22,102 bases of DNA. Origin: Zygnema cylindricum. Its lineage: Eukaryota; Streptophyta; Zygnematophyceae; Zygnematales; Zygnemataceae. The notes beneath the pieces are model-generated. The model had not been told where the DNA came from. It saw nothing but the letters and a program-made list of their open reading frames with translations, and did no database searches. Location: positions 56,178-78,279 of the forward strand of contig JBBHKE010000097.1 in the NCBI GenBank assembly GCA_037447655.1, read 5' to 3'. Shown piece by piece: positions 1 through 9,107 of this stretch. The position numbers and the translations under genes are program-made. Numbering within the stretch: position 1 is the stretch's first letter; each line of letters begins with the position of its first letter.

Positions 1-133
1 ACCGAACAATACATATATATCGCGATAATTTATGTTGGTCCCGGTACGATATATCGAGGAATCTGCTCGATCGATATTCGATATATCGAATATCGAAATT
101 ATCGCGATATGAAACTACCCGATACCCAACACT
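1..133 (-). repeat. CGATATAT-rich dispersed repeat, copy A (partial)
   Basis: The stretch is built from overlapping TATCGATA/CGATATATCG palindromes and ends with CGATACCCAACACT at 120-133. Read on the minus strand it starts AGTGTTGGGTATCG. The same 14 bases begin a similar CGATATAT-rich stretch at 12384 on the plus strand, so this is a dispersed repeat with a defined end. The start resembles hAT-type termini (CAGNG-like), but copy A lacks a clear CAG and the other end lies outside the window. No coding potential is seen. Confidence 0.6.
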
Positions 134-455
134 AGTTTTTACAATACGCTTCACTTCCAAAGATACGAAAGTGAGAAACATCCGATTTTTTGCCATGCCT
201 TAAAAAATGTTTTCGAACCGATGTGGCGAATCGATTTCTTACATAACAAGCCATGAGTAATGCTTCGGCCAGAAAGGAGGGAGGGAAAGAAGCAAAGTGC
301 AGCATGGTTCGAGCCATGTCTAGGAGAGTGCGATTAAGTCTTTTGACATCCCCATTTTGTCGGGGCTTATTGGGAGAGGAGGTTTGATGAATTATGCCAC
401 ATGATGACATGAATTCGAAAATTCATTAGATGTGAATTCACCCCCATTATCAATT
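132..455 (-). pseudogene. copia-1 integrase C-terminal fragment
   Basis: The fragment has IDNGGEF with the second core Asp, then HQTS, QNGDVKRLNRTLLDMAR and SHFRIFGSEAY, the usual order in copia integrases. The residue that should be the catalytic Glu (family pattern QNG-x-x-E-R-x-N-R) is Lys, codon AAA at minus 344-342. The preceding codon ends in C, so this fits a CpG to CpA change. A stop lies between IDNGGEF and HQTS. It is a dead fragment and shares the unusual QNGDV-x-RLNRTL wording with copia-2, so the two elements belong to related families. Confidence 0.8.
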
Positions 456-1310
456 CGAATCGTTCCCCTTTTCCCATGGGTGTTTTTCAAAACAAGAGGA
501 AGAAGGAGAGGAATTCGCTAAATTCGCCATTGCTAAATCTCTAAAAGATGTTAAAACGTAGAGATTACCATATTTCGTCCCCTTCCCAAGGGAAATGTGG
601 TTTGATGCGAAAAATTGGACTTTTCGGTAATAACGCTCAAGCTTCCATTTTGTAACGCCGCCCCCGTAGAAAAAATAATTTTCTTGAGTTGGGGAACATA
701 ATAAACATTCTACAACATGATTGGTTAGCAACTATTCGCATTGATGACCACCTGCCCAACCGTATTTAATTTTAGAACAAAATTGTTGCCAAGTAAAATG
801 CGTAAAAGGACAAAAAGCGTTAATATGATTAGTCATGTTTGATTTTTCAAAATGGCATGTGGTGAGACGCGCCCGTATCTATCAACCATTCAAAATCATT
901 ATCCGATGAGTTGAAGGCGTATCCATAATCCATCGGTGGGATGGAAACGGGTACGGAATCGGTAGGTCGGTGGAATGGAAACGGGTACGGAATTGGTAGG
1001 TGTGACAGGTGATTCTTTGATTGGGCGCTCCAGGTTTGGAAGTTTGGAGGGCGTCGAAAGTAAGGGCGGCCGAAATTGGAGTTGGGTTGGCGTCATTTGA
1101 TAGGAGGAGTGGAGGACCGTACAAATTGTAAGGACCGTAAGGTGCCGTAATAAATGTTGCATTGGCGTGTCCAGATCGATCGTACGGTGGTGGCGCGACA
1201 TGTGAAAACGACGACGCTCGTGGATTTCGCGAATCGGATTGTTTTGACCACCGCCGCCACCACCTGACGCGCGTTTCCGCTTTCGAGCAAATGTTGAACA
1301 CGTGTCAATG
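135..1310 (-). mobile_element. Ty1/copia relic (copia-1), truncated at both ends
   Basis: Minus-strand remnants of one gag-pol can be followed in order. They are a proline-rich gag C-terminus (about 1300-940), the protease start with DTGASHH (about 860-880), a piece before integrase (731-450), the second integrase aspartate in IDNGGEF (about 430-450), and the integrase end with QNGDVKRLNRTL and DVSHFRIFG (410-135). No LTR, RT or RNase H is present. Compared with copia-2 in this window, the part between the GAG-pre-integrase segment and IDNGGEF is deleted, which removes the first catalytic Asp. Several stops and frameshifts are visible. The 3' break lies exactly next to CGATATAT repeat copy A. 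Confidence 0.85.
858..1301 (-). pseudogene. copia-1 gag linker and protease start
   Basis: The proline-rich linker GHANATFITAPYGPYNLYGPP matches the corresponding copia-2 linker (HATADYLPYGPPPP) in the same register. It is followed, in another frame, by MDYGYAF and WLIDTGASHHM, the aspartyl-protease active site. A 34-bp tandem duplication (about 938-1005, both units containing TTCCGTACCCGTTTCC on the minus strand) shifts the frame just before the protease. No CCHC knuckle survives. The relic begins near 1310; beyond that no similarity to copia-2 is seen. Confidence 0.7.
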
Positions 1311-2029
1311 AAGTGGATTCTCTCCGTACAATATTAACAAAAGGTTGAAAATCCTACTGAGGACACTTTTGGGGTCAAAGTAAGGCCGTCTGCAATTCTT
1401 GGGCAATTCATGTCTGTAATACTATGATCTGGACGGCCCGAAAAGTTGCCCTGATGGGGCCAAGTCCTTTTTAGATTCCAATTTATTCGTTTGTCGAAAT
1501 CAAGTTTGATTTTATAAACCGTACAGTTTTTGTCAAAGCGACAATTGTTGTCGTTTTGGCATATCTATCCATGGTGAGGACAAGCCTAATAAGTTAAGAC
1601 ACTTGTCGGGACGGAATCATAAAAGTTATGGATACGACAACGAAACAGATTCCCATATGTTCGCCACAGAATATCGACGTGATTCGACGGCTCATTTAAT
1701 AAATGTCGGCTGATGGCAGTTTTTGTCTTATTTGTTGTTGTCGTTTTGGCACATGGTGAGGACATTCGTACCAAGTGTGAGAATATAGGCCGCGTCCTGA
1801 TTTCCGATCATGTACAGCTGTAGTGGTGGGGTCTAACCAAAAAGACAAGAGCGTTGTCTGACGTCTTGACCACTAGAGGACAAAAAGTCAGAATTATTTT
1901 CAAGAGATGAAGAAATTATAGTTTGCATTGCACAAAAATATTTCATTACCACGCTATATTATCACTCGCATGCAGAAATAGCGTGCGACTTCAAGTGTCA
2001 TACCATACGGTTTCAAATATCCTAACAAG
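1311..2029. other. Non-coding stretch with a direct repeat
   Basis: No convincing coding region is seen on either strand. A direct repeat is visible: positions 1524-1581 and 1716-1763 share CAGTTTTTGTC, then TTGTTGTCGTTTTGGCA, then CATGGTGAGGACA, about 190 bp apart. This suggests an old tandem duplication or a degenerate repeat element. Confidence 0.45.
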
Positions 2030-2505
2030 TGTTGCTTCACACTAGAAATGGATGATGAATGAGATAAGGAAACGGATAATCCCGTACCATTCATTCCGCA
2101 AAAAACACAAAAACAGGGGCGCCAAACAGACCGACCGCTCGGCTGTCAACCTTTTTGAGGAGTAGCGACGGACAAAATATACGATTTGGAGTGTAGGGAC
2201 GGACAAAATACACGGTCAAGTGAGTCAAAACTTGACAACTGTGGTAAATCTATCTTCTTTTTCGGAAAACCTTTTCGGAATGCAGAAATCCGACATTGAA
2301 AAAACAGGAAGTCGTATCCCGAATGAATGAATGAATGGTACGGATGGATTTGAGTCATCGGCGCCTAATTGTACGGCAACATGAATCACATCGCGACGTT
2401 TTTGTTGACGTGAGATGACGTCAAGGGCGATTCACTTCCAAATTAAAAAAAAGGACATTCATTTCCTCAACTCATTCATCATCCATTTTTAATGTGAATG
2501 CATCA
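2030..2505. mobile_element. MITE-like element with ~45-bp terminal inverted repeats
   Basis: The left arm (about 2033-2080) and the reverse complement of the right arm (about 2450-2503) align over about 45 bases, with a perfect core AAATGGATGATGAATGAG (left 2046-2063, right about 2471-2488) and a further AGGAAA match. The interior has no long coding frame. It carries a second inverted pair (CCGTACCATTCATTC near 2084, GAATGAATGGTACGG near 2329) and two copies of GACGGACAAAATA. The size and the lack of coding sequence fit a non-autonomous DNA transposon. No target-site duplication could be fixed, so the superfamily is open. Confidence 0.5.
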
Positions 2506-2938
2506 AAGGAAGTCTATAGGATTCAATACGTTTAGTTCGACAATGTACGGAATTGCATGTTTACGATTAGAACTTTTCGTCGCACTTCCGTACAAAAGCT
2601 GACAATTTCAATTGCCCATTCAACCACGCGGCCGTCGTCGTCCTTCGGAAACCTGACAGCAGCTGTCCTTATGTACTATTTTTAATGCCCGGAAAACAGG
2701 GCAATTAAAAAAAAAACCCCGGAAGGACCTGTTGTCCTGCACGTTTCAAAATTTTTATGGTACGACTTTGTACATTTTAGAGTCCGCAAATAGGATCACG
2801 TATAGATTTTTCATTTTTCCCTGTGAAAAAGTGTAATGCGACCGTACAAATTTCTATAATTTTTTAAAGTTTTAATCAATAGTTCTGTATTTTAGTGTAG
2901 CGAGACCTCCTTGAATAATGTCACGTAGGTGCTATATA
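2506..2938. other. Non-coding stretch with a bulged hairpin
   Basis: No gene is seen. TTTTTAATGCCC at about 2680-2691 and GGGCAATTAAAAA at about 2700-2712 can pair through about 12 bp with one bulge and a loop of about 8 nt. AGGAC-CTGTT-GTCCT follows at about 2725. Both are simple inverted repeats of unknown meaning. Confidence 0.4.
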
Positions 2939-3147
2939 ACCTTGAATCGCTATTAGCGTTAATGATTTTTTCGCCACTTATGACATCTTTTCTCCGTACA
3001 TACTTGTCGGATTTTCAATTTGAGACCGCCAATCGGAAGCTGAGAACGCTACCTTTCAATCGCAACCGTCAGATCCACAATCGACAAGACGGAGAAAATA
3101 TTTTTTAAGAGACGAAAAAAACATTAACGCTAATAGCGATTCACGGT
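2939..3147. mobile_element. Foldback / MITE-like inverted repeat element
   Basis: TGAATCGCTATTAGCGTTAATG (two bases trimmed here: GAATCGCTATTAGCGTTAAT) at about 2943-2964 is perfectly inverted at 3122-3143. The arms continue inward with imperfect pairing (TTTTTTCG, then TTTTCTCCGT, then CTTGTCG) to about 3010 on the left and 3080 on the right, giving arms of about 65-70 bp around a unique centre. The element is about 200 bp and has no coding capacity. The flanks are TA-rich (TATATAAC on the left, GTATATTA on the right), but no clean target duplication is visible. Confidence 0.6.
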
Positions 3148-3732
3148 GTAGTATATTACTTCGATTGCGAGCTTTCTTGCCGCGGCTCGAGTCCCCTGTC
3201 CTTCCTACATTTTTTTGATTTTTTGTCTTTCCTGGCGGAAGCCGACATAACTGCCGGCCGCCTTTTACACCTTTTCCCTGCGTGACATGGCCGTCAGATT
3301 GTCAACCCTAGGCTGGAAAGTACAGTACAGTACAGTCCTGGTTCCTTTACAAGACCCCATATTTAGGTGAAGTATACTTTAGACTTGTCTGGGAAAAAGG
3401 GCTGGCTGTTTTGCAAAGTCATAGTTGATTATAGTTGCTTGACTAGTCTTCCACATTTGTGCAGATATTAATGGTGTCCCGGAGCGTTTTTAAGATTTAG
3501 TATGCAAGTGCCGCTAGAACTATCGGCAACATTGCCATAGATTTTCAATCCACAAAAAATGGTTGAGATAAAAATCATTCTACTTTGAAGATCTTGCTAC
3601 AACTGACAAATCTTTTAGTCCATCGATCGCCAAATATGTTATTGCTCTGTGAAACGGGCTGTCAGAGCTCTTCAAACGTTTTTATCGATAATGCTTCCAA
3701 ACATTATTTTCATTTCCATGGTGTGTGTGCAG
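3148..3732. other. Upstream region / likely 5' intron of the VWA gene
   Basis: No coding region is recognised. A short GTACA tandem (about 3319-3337) is present. The last 60 bases before 3733 look like an intron end: a pyrimidine-leaning tract and GTGTGTGTGCAG directly before GATTTTGCC. Upstream exons of the VWA gene would be expected here or further left. In its relatives a long Cys/His-rich region precedes the VWA domain, and no such region could be found, so the 5' part may be lost. Confidence 0.35.
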
Positions 3733-4476
3733 GATTTTGCCAAATGCCGATACAGTTGTGGTGACGACAGCCATTCGGTTGACGGAGAAGAGCCGTCCTT
3801 TTGTTCTCTCGATCTATGGCATCCTCTTGATACAAAGACACCAGACGAGGCAGCATTTGTCTCATCTGACGGCCATCTCTTTCACTGCAGAACACATGCA
3901 ATCGGGGTTAAGGGAAAATGCCATCTTGTTTTTGTCCTCGACGAATCAACTTCCATGTGGGGGACACCATGGAAAGAATTACAGGCGGCGGTGAATGGGT
4001 TCGTTTCAACAAGACTAAAGGATAATCAAACTCATGATATTATCTCTATTATTCAGTATTCTGCCACGGCAAGAGTTATAGCCGAGGCAGCCCCTATCAC
4101 AAGCCTAATTTATCGGGACCTTCGGATAGATGGGATTGGTACGGATTTTTCCAAACCTTTGGAAGCAGCTCATGGTATCTTAGACAGGACTTCCACAAGG
4201 TATCCACAGCACCAGCCTATGTTGCTATTCCTTTCAGACGGACGAAGTGGCAGTGATGGAAAGCCTGAAATGCATCGATTGAAGGTTGACTTCAAAGGCA
4301 AAATCTTGTTGTACACTGTTGCCTTTGGGAAAAAGGCACAGAAAGATACTCTGAAAGGTTTGGCCTTGACCGGAGGTGGTGAATTTATACAGTCAATGGA
4401 TGGGATAAACTTGAAAGACTCGTTCGAGGAAGTGGCTTCAAGATTACAAAATAGAATTGCTTTAATGGCGGAGCAG
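3733..4476 (+). CDS. VWA-domain protein, central exon
   Basis: An open exon of 248 codons, phase 0 at both ends, with CAG acceptor at 3730-3732 and donor GTGAAT at 4477. It opens with a short Cys-containing stretch (CRYSC, then EPSFCSLDLWHP and SSDGHLFHC). That wording is seen in large Cys/His-rich VWA proteins of fungi, protists and lower plants (from memory of the family). The VWA domain follows with the complete MIDAS: DESTS (3940-3954), the GTD threonine, and SDG. It is therefore predicted to bind a divalent cation and a protein ligand. The open frame runs from 3649, with an in-frame ATG at 3691, and stops at 4488. I prefer the spliced reading because both borders and the phase agree with the next exon. 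No signal peptide is convincing. The partner and pathway are unknown. Confidence 0.75.
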
Positions 4477-5456
4477 GTGAATACATGAAGTTACTCCACT
4501 AACATGATTGCAAACTCTTTGTTTGGACCTAAAATTTCTCAGCTGGATTTGCAGTTTATGTGAGCGACGAATACAGTGTGATTATAGGACTCTTGTTTCC
4601 AGAGGCTTTTCTGACCATGTTAAAAACTTAAGAGTTGATTCTTCTCCAGTAAGTCTTGAATATAAAGCAGTAGAATTCATGATGTACAGACAAGGAAAGA
4701 TTGGAAGTAAAGAGCCCCGCACAGAAAGCAGGCGAGAGATGGAGAAAGAAAAAAACTCTAGTTAAGCCAATTCCTCAAGACTGAGGTCTGCTTTCAACTG
4801 TTGAAGGCAGAGTAGTTTGCATTATGTATGAGATGTTATCAATTGTTTTTTTTTAATTGCTAGAGGACTTGGTAAGCAATTCCTTGTTTGGAATGAAGAA
4901 TTGTTTAGAAACAGAGGAGGTCGTTAAATACCGCATGAAATAGTTGTCCTTTGGTTTTCAAATTTACCTGGAAGATAGAAATCCATGAGATGATAATAAT
5001 TCAGGCTGTTCTTTAATGTTTATTAACTTTCCGCAAAAATTGGCATATTATTGCAGGATAGTAAACCAAGATTGGGCTGCAAGCCCCCAACCGTATTTGT
5101 GAGTATTGCTGTCTAGAATGATTTCACTTCTCGTGTATGTGGGACTTTGTGCATGTCTTTGTTCTCAAGTCTTCATCCGTCTTTTGCGCTGAATAATACA
5201 CATTTGATAAACCGCGAATTCCAAGTTTCTGCTTTGTATTTCCAATATCTACTTTTTCTTTGTATTATTTCCTTAAAGCCACAACTGAAGCAACCTTGTC
5301 GAACATTTAGTAAAACCGGTGTGTGTTTTAGTGGTGTCTGTTCTTATATTGTTTTATATTTTTGGCAACATCAGAACGTTCAGATATTTTCTGTACTGAG
5401 AGATAGAAACTAAATTTCCTGTTGTAATGTAATACCTTTTTTCCGAGTTGTTGCAG
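4477..5456 (+). other. Probable intron(s) between VWA and J-domain exons
   Basis: The donor at 4477 and the acceptor TTGTTGCAG ending at 5456 are both phase 0. At 980 bp the intron is long beside the other intron of this gene (103 bp), so small exons may hide inside. One candidate is 5057-5092 (after TTGCAG, 12 codons, phase 0). Another is the segment at about 5279-5335, which reads PCRTFSKTGVCFSGVC, like the first part of a TIS11-type CCCH zinc finger but without the His. The open frame at 4508-4765 ends a stretch with a good GTAAGT at about 4650, but its phase does not fit the VWA exon. Confidence 0.4.
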
Positions 5457-5597
5457 CATGAGCAAATCCACAAAATTCCGGCACAGAGGAGTGCAACGGT
5501 TGAGGAATGGTGTCGCAAGATAGCGGAAAAAGAAGTGGCAAATACACTCATAAAGACACAAAATTTGGAAAGGTTCCTTGCGGAGATTGGATTTCCG
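5457..5597 (+). CDS. Exon before the J-domain (helical segment)
   Basis: The exon has 47 codons, phase 0 at both ends, with acceptor TTGTTGCAG and donor GTAATT. It encodes a charged, helix-prone stretch (VEEWCRKIAEKEVANTL, then FLAEIGFP) with no recognised domain. The following intron, 5598-5700 (103 bp), has a branch-like CCTAAT at about 5675 and ends TTCCGGCGCAG. An alternative 38-bp intron ending at TTTCAG (5635) would put the next part out of the J-domain frame, so the longer intron is preferred. It is inferred to belong to the same transcript as the VWA exon because all borders are phase 0 and on the same strand. Confidence 0.6.
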
Positions 5598-5700
5598 GTA
5601 ATTTCAATGACCCAATTTTTTGCCAGTTGTTTCAGAAAAAACTGTGTAATTTTTGTGAGGATTCCTACATGATCCTAATGGTCGGGCTCTTCCGGCGCAG

Positions 5701-5762
5701 GTAAAGGAAGGCAAAGTCAAAACTGCCCTAATATGCGCCAAGCTGAAGTATCATCCTGACAG
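5701..5762 (+). pseudogene. J-domain (DnaJ-like) exon, cut by a retrotransposon
   Basis: In phase 0 this exon reads VKEGKVKTALICAKLKYHPD. It matches J-domain helix II and the diagnostic HPD tripeptide (5752-5760) that stimulates Hsp70 ATPase. It stops two bases after the HPD codons, where the LTR TGTTAGG starts at 5763. Helix III and the rest of the domain are not found in the 9229-9500 flank, so the gene is broken here. The domain call rests on 20 residues, but the K-V-K-x-A...L-K-Y-H-P-D pattern is strong. The intact allele may combine VWA with a J-domain. Confidence 0.65.
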
Positions 5763-6486
5763 TGTTAGGATATTGGGCGAATCGGCGTCGGCCGAAATCG
5801 CGCCGTCAGATGATTTGTTCAGTTCGCGTCAGTTAATGTTTTTTGTTTCGTTCGGTACTGTACTTTTGTGTCGGTTCGGTTTGGTGCGCACGGTATTCAT
5901 TTGTACGAATCGGACGTAGGACGATTTCGAGGAAATGTTGGTTCGCGAAGCGTGACGCGATATTTTCGTCCGCGGGAATATTATGTATATGACGAAGCGG
6001 CAGTACTTTTGTACGGCCGATCCTACTGCGATCCTGCACGATCCTGCCACAGTTTGTTTCGATTCACAGAGAGCAGATTTGTCAGTGTAGAAGTTTGTTT
6101 GATGCTGCAGGCTATGGCAGGCGCACTCAGAGTGCATGTGGTCGTTATGTTTAAGGATTGTTTGCGATGTATTGTTTTCAGTAGTATTTGTTCTTTATCA
6201 TTGTAGAGAGTATTTAGTGTGTGAGTAGAGTTAGGAATTATATCAATATTGTGATCATCAAAATGTATTCAGTGTGAGTGTGAGTGTGAGTGAGAATAAG
6301 TGATAAATGTGAGTTAGGAATCTGAGTGAGTTAGATTGGTAAAAGTGAGCGATTGTTTTGGAAAAGCTTCGGCTCAATATATTTATATTTTGTCGATGTG
6401 ATTTGTTATGTGGTGATTGAGATTTATTTATGTGTAAGCTTCCGCTGTGCATCATCTTGATTTACTGTTTGTGTGTAGTTTTAACA
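5763..6486 (+). repeat. 5' LTR of the gag-only element
   Basis: It starts TGTTAGGATATTGGGCG and ends TTTTAACA (TG...CA), 724 bp. It pairs with 8395-9107. The 3' part holds GTGAGT-rich tracts and a TTTATATT stretch near 6380. No polypurine tract precedes it, as expected for the outer 5' LTR. Confidence 0.88.
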
Positions 6487-6488
6487 AT

Positions 6489-6500
6489 TGGTATCGGAGC
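6489..6500 (+). other. Primer-binding site (initiator Met tRNA 3' end)
   Basis: TGGTATCGGAGC lies two bases after the LTR end. It matches the usual copia site TGGTATCAGAGC, complementary to the 3' end of initiator tRNA-Met, with one difference. Confidence 0.85.
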
Positions 6501-6560
6501 GGGTCTTGCTATTGAGTGCCTAGAATATTCTGTGAGGAGAATCTGGCTAGTGTTGCTATT

Positions 6561-7319
6561 ATGGGGAGGAAAAAAAAACCTGTTTCGTCTCCAGCACCGA
6601 CTTTTACTCCTCCACCGGAGCAACCGGACTCATCGCCAGAACCGAGCAAAAAAGGCTTCAGTGGCGAGCAGTTCAATGATGAGCTTCCTAGTGATCTGTT
6701 CGGGCAGAAAAAGAATGAAGCTATTGTGAATGTTACTTTGTCTGAGGAGCAACTCCGGATCTTGTTCGATAGACTTGTTCGCACCTTCGATGAACGGCTC
6801 TCGGCTGTCCAAAGGGGCAAGTTGCAAGTGCTTGGCGATCCGGATCCAGATCCAAATGACGAGAGTGATGATGGTGACTCCGAAAGTGAAGATAAAAAGA
6901 AAAAGAGGGAGAAAATTCGTAGAGGTAAAGGGAAAGTTGAGGAGGAAGAAGATTTAGATCTCGGTAGTGAGACCGAAGTTGAGGGGAATTTTCGTATGTC
7001 GGGAAAAGCTGTTTTATTTAATGAATCAAATTATGCTGTTTGGAAAAAGTATATTAAGGGAGAATTAATTTTGAAAAATTTGTGGAGAATTGTGAACGGA
7101 GAGGAGAGGGAACCGAAAGATCCCCTTGGTAGGAAGTTATGGAAACGAAAAGATATCGCGGCTACTAACGGTTTGATGCAAAGTTGCCATGGTTCGGTCT
7201 TAGATCATTTTCTAGCTTATGGAAGTGCTCATGAATGCTGGGTAGGTTTGGAGAATCAATTTGAGAAAGGGGTAGAGGATAAGGGGCAATTTGTCTTCCA
7301 AAAACTCATTCAGTTTTGA
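6561..7319 (+). pseudogene. gag of the gag-only element, N-terminal part
   Basis: The first plausible ATG is 6561 (MGRKKKPVSS), conserved at 9182 in the second copy. The product has 252 residues to a TGA at 7317-7319. It has a proline-rich start, an acidic/basic linker (DPDPDPNDESDDGDSE, then a Lys-rich block, then EEEEDLDL), and a copia gag core (DUF4219/UBN2-like) from about residue 150: NYAVWKKYIKGELILKNLWRIV, then the CWVGLENQFEKG helix. The frame then breaks at TTT-TGA. The remaining gag continues one base later in an open frame to 7998. This is either one extra T in a TTTT run or a +1 shift site. Confidence 0.8.
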
Positions 7320-7998
7320 TTCAAGGGAATCTATTGACGATGCAGTGAAAAGGTTTAATATTCTTGTGGAGCAACTAACCAATCTTGGACGAATGTTAGA
7401 CGAAGATCACAAATTACAGGTGTTTTTGAACGGTCTTCCCGAATACCTTCGTACTCCGAGTGATATTATTCAATCAAAGAAAAGGGCTTCGTACGAATAC
7501 GCGGTGAGTTACTTAAAGAGGGTGGATAAGACAAGAGATGGAAAAAGTAGAGGTGTGAAGGAATTAGTTTCATTTGGTGAATCTGCCCCTCTTAATGTTG
7601 CCACAGATGCGGCTCTGAATTTACTCAATGGAAGAGGGGGTGGTAGATCCTTTAGAGGTAGAGGCGGTAGTGGTAGAGGAGGTAGAGGAGGCATGCAGAA
7701 TGCAGGTGCTAGTGGCAGTCAGACTGATGCTAATGTGACATGCTACAAATGTCAAAAATTGGGACATTTTGCGGAAGATTGTCCGGATCATCAAAAACAG
7801 TGTTACCTGTGTCAGCGATGGGGACATGTCAGTACACAATGTTTTGATAGAAGTGAAGGGAACTCAGACAGAGGGGGAAGAGGCGGCCGTGGTCGTGGAA
7901 TTGGTCGCGGAAATGGTCGAGGAGGAGGTCACGGATATTTTGCTGGCTCAGATAAAGATTTCGATGAAATTGTGGTACACAATGCGATACAGTTTTAA
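7318..7998 (+). pseudogene. gag of the gag-only element, C-terminal part with two CCHC knuckles
   Basis: The frame is open from about 7291 to the TAA at 7996-7998, about 230 codons. It continues the gag core (DDAVKRFNILVEQLTNLG, FLNGLPEYLRT). Then come an RGG-rich box, two zinc knuckles of the C-x2-C-x4-H-x4-C form (CYKCQKLGHFAEDC at 7741-7782 and CYLCQRWGHVSTQC at 7801-7842), and a second RG-rich box. Knuckles and RG boxes bind and pack RNA. Two knuckles and RG boxes are richer than the single knuckle common in plant copia gag. There is no in-frame pol after it. No start codon is needed if it is reached by frameshift. Confidence 0.85.
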
Positions 7999-8394
7999 GT
8001 TCGTGTGGGAAAACGGCAAAGGGCCAATGAGTGAATTGCCGGTTAAGAGTAAGTAAGGTTAGGAAAGGAAAAAGTGAAATTGAGAAGGAATTCAGTGTGC
8101 AGATTTTGAAATTTAATGTGAGGAAGTGAGTAGTGAGTAGTCAGTGAGTGAGTGAAATGTGAGAGAGACTCAGTGAGAGGAAGTCAGAAGTCAGACGTGA
8201 AGTGAAATGAAAAGTGAAACATGAAAGTGAGTGTACGGTTAGTTTGATATGTACGATGAGTCAGCTTGGTGAGTACGTCTGGTTTGTTAGCGTGAGAGTA
8301 CGGAGATGTTTTATGTGTACGGTTTTTTGTTTGAGAGGTGGCGACTTCACATCGGTGTCGCACCTCCAAACGATTCTCCCAATATGAGGGGGAT
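7999..8394 (+). other. 3' untranslated part of the element with polypurine tract
   Basis: The region has no coding frame and is rich in GTGAGT, GAAGT and CAGTGAG purine words, which are also found in the LTR. It ends with the polypurine tract GAGGGGGAT (8386-8394), directly before the TG of the second LTR. Pol is absent here. Confidence 0.7.
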
Positions 8395-9107
8395 TGTTAG
8401 GATATTGGGCGAATCGGCGTCGGCCGAAATCGCGGTGTAAATGTTATGTTCGGTTCGCGTCAGTTAGCGTTTTGTTTCGTTCGATACATTTGTCGGTTCG
8501 CGTGCATGCTTGGTACTGTACGGTTCAATTGTACGAATCGGACGCTGGTTCGAATTCGAGGAAATGTTGGTTCGCGAAGCGTGACGCGATATTTTCGTCC
8601 GCGGGAATATTCTATGTGTATGACGAAGCGGCAGTACTTTTGTACAGACGATCATACAACGATCCTGCCACAGTTTGTTTCGATTCACAGAGAGCAGATT
8701 TGTCAGTGTAGAAGTTTGTTTGATGCTGCAGGCTATGGCAGGCGCACTCAAAGTGCACTTGGTCGTAATGCTTAGGGACTGTTTGCGATGTATTGTTTTC
8801 AGTAGTATTTGTTCTTTATCATTGTAGAGAGTATTTAGTGTGTGAGTAGAGTTAGGAAATATATCAATATTGTGATCATCAAAATGTATTCAGTGTGAGT
8901 GTGAGCGTGAGTGAAAATATGTGATAAATGTGAGTTAGGAATATGAGTGAGTTAGATCGGTAAAAGTGATAGCTTGTATTGCAAAAGCTTCGGCTCAATA
9001 TATTTATATTTTGTCGATGTAATATGTTATGTGGTGATTGAGATTTATTTATGTGTAAGCTTCCGCTGTGCATCATCTTGATTTACTGTTTGTGTGTAGT
9101 TTTAACA
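8395..9107 (+). repeat. Second (shared) LTR of the gag-only element
   Basis: TGTTAGGATATTGGGCG to TTTTAACA, 713 bp. It is preceded by a polypurine tract and followed by a primer site, so it is both the 3' LTR of the left unit and the 5' LTR of a second, broken unit. It differs from the first LTR most in the first about 170 bp and by an indel around 8640-8665; the last part is almost identical. Confidence 0.88.

Noticed and set aside
4508-4765. 85-codon plus-strand frame as an extra exon of the VWA gene
   Set aside because: Its phase does not fit the phase-0 end of the VWA exon and no acceptor joins it in frame. Composition is not protein-like.
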